Assembly (NCBI GenBank): GCA_041659085.1
Contig: JBAZYZ010000022.1
Location: 1 to 10,629 of the forward strand
DNA length: 10,629 nt
Source: JBAZYZ01 sp041659085
GTDB taxonomy: Bacteria; Patescibacteriota; Minisyncoccia; Phycocordibacterales; VMEP01
Reading direction: 5' to 3'
Part shown: positions 7,124-10,629 of the stretch, in pieces
Numbering within the stretch: the stretch's first letter is position 1
Layout: the number at the start of each line of letters is the position of its first letter
The notes under the pieces: generated by a model
Seen by the model: only the letters and a program-made list of their open reading frames with translations
Database searches by the model: none
Told to the model about the DNA's origin: nothing
Made by a program: the position numbers and the translations under genes

Positions 7124-8668
7124 ATGAATCCGATACCGTTTATAGAAGAGACAGGCGATTCCCTCCTCCATGGAGTTCCAGCTAAAATATATATAACGCA
7201 AAAAATCGTTGCGACAGCATCTCCGTTTTTGCCCATACCGATTCATATGCGTATAAAAATCGCGTGTGCCGGGTTTGTTTTGCGGCTCGCTGAAATAATA
7301 ATAGGCACGGAAATATTGGTCAAAAACGAACTGCGGGAGTTTTTTTTTATTGACGCTCGCATAAGGTCTCTTTTGCTACGGTTGGCGCGAAAGAAGATTA
7401 TCATGTCATGGGACAGAGTGCCCCAATATCCGGACTCACCCCCAATAATCCACTATCGGATAAAGCTCGGAGCGATTGCTCTCCCGTCGGGAGAACGCGT
7501 GCACATAAGCGGAAGCCAGGGGAGCGGAACCGGTGGCACCAAAAACGAAGCGCTCATGCTGGCGACAGCAGAGGCATTGGAGCGATATTCTACGGCCGTA
7601 TGGGGTTCAAAAAATATCGTGCGTGGTTCATATGTTAATCTAGCCGGGAAGGGTGCCATAGATCCGCGGCAATTCTCGTTTTTTTCGGACAATCAGTTAA
7701 AAAATGGCAACTTCTCAAAGAGTTTGATTTCCGAAACAAAAGAAATCGGTTGGGTTTCTGCCCGCTCTATTCTTGATAAGGACGCCAAATATCTTATACC
7801 GGCGCAATTGGCGTATTTGTTCTACGAAAACGTTGAGCCAAACGATTGCCATTTTATGGGTGTTTCCACGAGTGGTGTCGCGGCGCACTCCTCATACAAT
7901 CGGGCTGCTTACCGCGCTCTGTGCGAAGTTATTGAGCGGGACGCGCTAATGATTTTTTGGCTTAATAAACTTGTGCCACCGCGGATAGAATTAAAAAGCA
8001 TTACTATACCAAAAGTGCGGGAATGCATAAAAAGTCTGCAGGAGTATGGTTTTGAACTTCATATAACGGATATAACCACTGATTTTAATATGCCGGCATT
8101 TTGCGCCGTGCTGATCGACAGGCGCGGTGGTGTAGCGGTATCCATAAGCGCAACGGCCGATTATGATGTGGGAAAGGCCTTAGAGCGATTGATGCTTGAA
8201 ATTATGAAATTTGCCCATATTGAGAGAGTAAAAAGCTCTGACGACGTAGTTATTGATGAAAAACAGTTTAAACTTGTGTGTTCGTTTAATGATCGCGCGC
8301 GTTTATGGTCAAATCCGAAAATGATTGAGAAAATAAATTTTTTTGTTTCCGGGGGAGAAAAGAATTTTTCCGAAGTTATAAAAAAACATGTCTCTTCAGA
8401 CACGGAATCATTGCTCGGTCTGGTGGAGGCTGTTTTCCGAGAGAAAAATTACCAATGTTATCTGGTTGATGTTACCTCAATGGACGCGAAAGAAGAGGGA
8501 CTAGTCGTCGTGCGGGCCGTATCGCCGGACCTTGTGCCGGTTTATTTTGATGAAAAAGAAAGACCGTGTGGTGTAAAACGTTTATATACTGCACCGGTAA
8601 CGATGAAATATAGAGAAGCCCCGACGACTGAAGATGGTCTTAATCAAATTCCGCATCCGTTTATGTAA
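7124..8668 (+). CDS. YcaO-family cyclodehydratase (TOMM type)
   Basis: This is the ATP-dependent enzyme that activates a peptide amide and cyclises Cys, Ser or Thr side chains into azolines. The YcaO domain spans about residues 105-514: the glycine-rich HISGSQGSGTGGTKNEA (127-143), AEALERYS with the nucleotide/Mg-binding pair E150 and E153, GVSTSGVAAH (246-255), R260/R264 and ALCEVIERDA with E268 and E271 (265-274), then GLVVVRAVSPDLVP (459-472). It ends in IPHPFM. TOMM-type YcaO proteins end in a proline-rich PxPxP tail (often PHPFP) needed for activity; here the last proline is Met. Residues 1-~100 are hydrophobic and basic and unlike known YcaO N-termini; the core could also start at M94 (7403). 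No separate E1-like (ocin-ThiF) partner is visible. The gene lies 23 bases after the methyltransferase and 8 bases before a SagB-type dehydrogenase, which strongly favours azole chemistry over thioamide formation. Confidence 0.93.
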   Translation: MNPIPFIEETGDSLLHGVPAKIYITQKIVATASPFLPIPIHMRIKIACAGFVLRLAEIIIGTEILVKNELREFFFIDARIRSLLLRLARKKIIMSWDRVPQYPDSPPIIHYRIKLGAIALPSGERVHISGSQGSGTGGTKNEALMLATAEALERYSTAVWGSKNIVRGSYVNLAGKGAIDPRQFSFFSDNQLKNGNFSKSLISETKEIGWVSARSILDKDAKYLIPAQLAYLFYENVEPNDCHFMGVSTSGVAAHSSYNRAAYRALCEVIERDALMIFWLNKLVPPRIELKSITIPKVRECIKSLQEYGFELHITDITTDFNMPAFCAVLIDRRGGVAVSISATADYDVGKALERLMLEIMKFAHIERVKSSDDVVIDEKQFKLVCSFNDRARLWSNPKMIEKINFFVSGGEKNFSEVIKKHVSSDTESLLGLVEAVFREKNYQCYLVDVTSMDAKEEGLVVVRAVSPDLVPVYFDEKERPCGVKRLYTAPVTMKYREAPTTEDGLNQIPHPFM

Positions 8669-8676
8669 TTGAATCT

Positions 8677-9375
8677 ATGACACCTGACTCATTTTTTGAC
8701 TACTTAAAAGATAGAGATACTATTTCTAAGGAAATATATAAAAAATCTTCCCACCATAAGGACTATGGTCGCTTTCCGCGAGTTAATCTTCCGCCGGCTC
8801 AGGAGTTGAATGTTTCGATTTCAGGCGCTATTCAATTGCGGGAATCAATCAGGGAATATCTCGATAAATCAGTATCCTTACAACAAATAAGTAACCTTCT
8901 TTTTTGGTCGGCCGGATTTTCCGGGAAAAAGATTGAAGGTGGGGCGAAGCGTTCATATCCATCTGGCGGGGCAAAGTACCCGATAGAAATATATATTTGT
9001 GTTATGAAGGAAGGTGATATTCAAAGAGGCGTTTACCATTATGATGATCTTAATCATCGGTTAACGCGGTTACTGCCGGTGGATACGGATAAACTTACCG
9101 AAAATATAATTGGGAAAGATGTATTTGCCCAGAAATGCGGCATAATGATTCTTTTTTCATATAGGAAAAGCCGGTCATTTGGAAAATACGGCAGTGTCGC
9201 CTATAAACTTGCTCTAATTGAGTCGGGCACCATTTGCCAGAATATGTATTTAATTTCGCCCCTCGTGGGGCTTGGATGTTGCGCCCTTGGTGGAGTGCAA
9301 AAAGGGGTGGAGGAACTGCTGTGTTGCGACGAAGATGAGTCGGTAATTTATAAAATGGCGATTGGTAACATATAG
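8677..9375 (+). CDS. SagB/McbC-type FMN dehydrogenase
   Basis: This nitroreductase-fold enzyme (232 residues) would oxidise azolines made by YcaO to aromatic azoles with FMN. Family signatures are visible: RESIREY (55-61) near the flavin phosphate site, RSYPSGGAKYPIEIY (92-106), the RGVYHYD strand (117-123), KYGSVAYKLALIESG (170-184) and QNMYLISPLVGLGCCALGG (188-206). The Lys-Tyr pair at 170-171 is in the position of the catalytic Lys-Tyr pair reported for McbC-type azoline dehydrogenases. The length is close to single-domain SagB/McbC proteins. The gap from YcaO is 8 bases and the gap to the SDR is also 8 bases, neither with a Shine-Dalgarno site, which suggests translational coupling. A generic nitroreductase is an alternative, but the PSGGAKYP motif and the adjacency to YcaO make the SagB type much more likely. 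Confidence 0.92.
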   Translation: MTPDSFFDYLKDRDTISKEIYKKSSHHKDYGRFPRVNLPPAQELNVSISGAIQLRESIREYLDKSVSLQQISNLLFWSAGFSGKKIEGGAKRSYPSGGAKYPIEIYICVMKEGDIQRGVYHYDDLNHRLTRLLPVDTDKLTENIIGKDVFAQKCGIMILFSYRKSRSFGKYGSVAYKLALIESGTICQNMYLISPLVGLGCCALGGVQKGVEELLCCDEDESVIYKMAIGNI

Positions 9376-9383
9376 TTAATTTT

Positions 9384-10121
9384 ATGCGTGATTATTTTGA
9401 CTTTTCAGGTAAAGTAATTCTTATTACGGGTTCAACACGGGGAATCGGAAACAAAATAGCGCGTTTGTTTGCGGAGTGCGCAGCGAACGTGATAGTGAAT
9501 GGTCGTAATCCAGTTACGGTAGAAAAAACAGTCAATGAAATTAACGGGGGGGAGTTTGTTTACGGCATAGCCGCAGATGTGGGCAATGAAAAGGAGGTTG
9601 AGCATATGTTCAATAAAATTAAAGAAAAATATGGACATATTGATATTGTGATAAATAATGCTGCGCTACGACCATTTGAAAACCTTCATGATATAGATAA
9701 GAAATCATGGGATTGTGTCTTGAACACCAATCTAACCGGCACTTTTAATTGCATTAGAGCAGCTATGGAGATGGAGAGGGGGCATAAATGTATTTTCGTC
9801 AATATTTCTTCCATATGCGCGACAACACAGCCAGATTATTACGCCGGTATCCACTACAGCGCGTCCAAGGGGGGTGTAATTTCCTTAACGCGTTCACTGG
9901 CGATGGAATTTGGGCGGCTGGGGGTTAGGGCTAATTCCATCGTGCTTGGTCCGATAGACAAGGATGGGCAACAAGGTGAATTAATGGCGGAATATAGTCG
10001 CAGAAATTCATCTTTAGGCAGGCCATGCTCTGTTGACGAAGTTGCTTCCACGTGTCTGTTTCTAGCCTCAGATATGTCATCAGGTATTAATGGTGAATCA
10101 ATAGTTATTGGTGGGTATTAA
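9384..10121 (+). CDS. Classical SDR oxidoreductase (FabG-like)
   Basis: This NAD(P)H-dependent oxidoreductase (245 residues) belongs to the classical short-chain dehydrogenase family. It has the cofactor motif TGSTRGIG (15-22), NGR (39-41; the Arg suggests NADPH preference), AADVG (63-67), NNAA (91-94), the catalytic Asn near 116, Ser 142/143, and YSASK with Tyr158 and Lys162. The catalytic tetrad is complete. Such enzymes interconvert ketones and alcohols; FabG works in fatty-acid synthesis. Here no fatty-acid genes are nearby, and it is the fifth gene of the YcaO operon, so a tailoring role on the cluster product is inferred. It is followed by a 117-base gap with no convincing terminator. 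The substrate cannot be predicted. Confidence 0.92.
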   Translation: MRDYFDFSGKVILITGSTRGIGNKIARLFAECAANVIVNGRNPVTVEKTVNEINGGEFVYGIAADVGNEKEVEHMFNKIKEKYGHIDIVINNAALRPFENLHDIDKKSWDCVLNTNLTGTFNCIRAAMEMERGHKCIFVNISSICATTQPDYYAGIHYSASKGGVISLTRSLAMEFGRLGVRANSIVLGPIDKDGQQGELMAEYSRRNSSLGRPCSVDEVASTCLFLASDMSSGINGESIVIGGY

Positions 10122-10204
10122 GAATACCTGTCTGGTTTAAAAGTGTGGATAAGTTAATTAGGCGATAGCCATAAAAAATTGTATTATTACACTAATTGTA
10201 GTTA

Positions 10205-10238
10205 TTGCATGATAATCTATTTTCCCTAATAAATAATT
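10205..10238 (+). promoter_or_regulatory. Possible promoter region of the downstream surface protein
   Basis: TTGCAT (10205-10210) and an AT-rich TAATAA (10227-10232) with a 16-base spacer would start transcription at or next to the ATG at 10239. A GATAAT at 10211-10216 is an alternative -10. Neither is strong. No ribosome binding site is seen, so this gene may be leaderless like the cluster, or read through from the SDR gene. Confidence 0.25.
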
Positions 10239-10629
10239 ATGAATACCATGGTAATACAAACGAGAAATAATTTAATGATTGCCGTCGCGACGTTGTTTGT
10301 TTATTATTTTTTTTCCGGGGGAGATGCAACATCTTTTTTGCCGCTCATGGCTCTTTGTGCTGGCGGTGACTGCAGTGGCGGGTGTGGTTCTGGTGATGCT
10401 GGCGATGGAGGTGATGGCAGTAGTAGTGTAAGCAGCACTCCATTCTTATGCACCTGGAATGGAGAAAAGTATTGTTTTGAAAACGATTTTTTGTTCGGCA
10501 AGCCAACAAGTCTGTTCGCAGATAAAAACATCGGGATAGCAGCCTACGAAAGAGGTGGGGTTGTTGGCGATTTGTATAAAATCCAGAATTTGTTCAAGCC
10601 CAAAGATGGCAGGCTGTCATTTCGTATCA
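10239..10629 (+). CDS. Putative secreted/membrane protein with Cys-Gly-Ser-rich segment, 5' part
   Basis: The frame is open from the ATG at 10239 to the end of the window (130 codons, no stop), so the gene is partial. The N-terminus has Arg9 and then a hydrophobic run (about 12-25, with a second hydrophobic patch to ~40), consistent with a signal peptide or membrane anchor. It is followed at 40-66 by a stretch made almost only of Gly, Cys, Asp, Ser and Ala, with cysteines at 40, 45 and 49 and a serine run at 61-66. After this comes a normal globular-looking sequence (CTWNGEKYCFEND at 71-83, then DLYKIQNLFKPKDGRLSFRI), similar in style to repeats of bacterial surface proteins. The frame differs from the SDR gene, 117 bases away. 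The Cys-Gly stretch resembles the core of microcin B17-type precursors, so this may be a substrate of the YcaO cluster, or it may simply be a flexible linker. An in-frame ATG at 10248 is an alternative start. Confidence 0.7.
   Translation, partial: MNTMVIQTRNNLMIAVATLFVYYFFSGGDATSFLPLMALCAGGDCSGGCGSGDAGDGGDGSSSVSSTPFLCTWNGEKYCFENDFLFGKPTSLFADKNIGIAAYERGGVVGDLYKIQNLFKPKDGRLSFRI

Noticed and set aside
10159..10172. Small hairpin (GGC-GATA-GCC) after the SDR gene as a terminator
   Set aside because: The stem is only three clean base pairs plus a bulged extension, and no T-tract follows.
10341..10358. Lipobox at Cys40 of the last protein (MALC)
   Set aside because: The residue before the Cys is Leu, not Gly/Ala/Ser, and the Cys is about 15 residues past the main hydrophobic run, so lipidation is not supported.
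10304..10531. 75-residue minus-strand frame with proline-rich sequence
   Set aside because: Its Pro/Ser run is simply the antisense of the Gly/Ser-coding stretch of the plus-strand gene.
1..10629. CRISPR arrays, tRNA or rRNA genes, insertion sequences
   Set aside because: No regularly spaced repeats, cloverleaf-like segments or transposase motifs were seen; apart from the 48-bp palindrome I found no long repeats.

Overview
The window looks like a piece of a small-genome candidate-phyla (Patescibacteria/CPR, probably Parcubacteria-group) bacterium. The reasons are a PilX-like pilin with an FYAADAGAECALYWD motif of a kind I associate with that group, tight gene packing, few Shine-Dalgarno sites and an intermediate base composition. 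TGA is used as a stop (minus-strand gene ending at 3114), so the recoded SR1/Gracilibacteria code does not apply. The taxonomy is inferred from sequence style, not from a marker gene.

Region 1 (1-951) is the end of a type IV pilin-like operon: the 3' part of one minor pilin-like gene, a complete PilX-like protein, and a hairpin terminator. Region 2 (932-3009) is a NAD+-dependent DNA ligase (ligA) whose promoter overlaps that terminator. Region 3 (3010-4757) holds a 48-bp perfect palindrome between convergent genes, then a minus-strand gene fusing an orotate-phosphoribosyltransferase-like domain to a PQQ-type beta-propeller.

Region 4 (4831-10121) is the most interesting part. It is a five-gene, same-strand cluster with gaps of 23 bases or less, starting from a promoter that would give a leaderless mRNA. 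The order is ATP-grasp ligase, class I SAM methyltransferase, YcaO cyclodehydratase, SagB/McbC-type flavin dehydrogenase and classical SDR oxidoreductase. YcaO plus a SagB-type dehydrogenase is the core of thiazole/oxazole-modified microcin (TOMM, azol(in)e RiPP) biosynthesis: ATP-dependent cyclisation of Cys/Ser/Thr to azolines, then FMN-dependent oxidation to azoles. ATP-grasp, methyltransferase and SDR would be tailoring or ligation enzymes. No E1-like/ocin-ThiF leader-binding partner, transporter or ordinary short precursor gene is present.

Region 5 (10239-end) is an open reading frame running off the window. It encodes a putative membrane-anchored or secreted protein. Right after its hydrophobic N-terminus is a Cys/Gly/Ser-rich stretch that resembles the microcin B17 core in composition. 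It is the only visible candidate substrate for the cluster, but this is a hypothesis. It could equally be an ordinary cell-surface protein with a glycine-rich linker.
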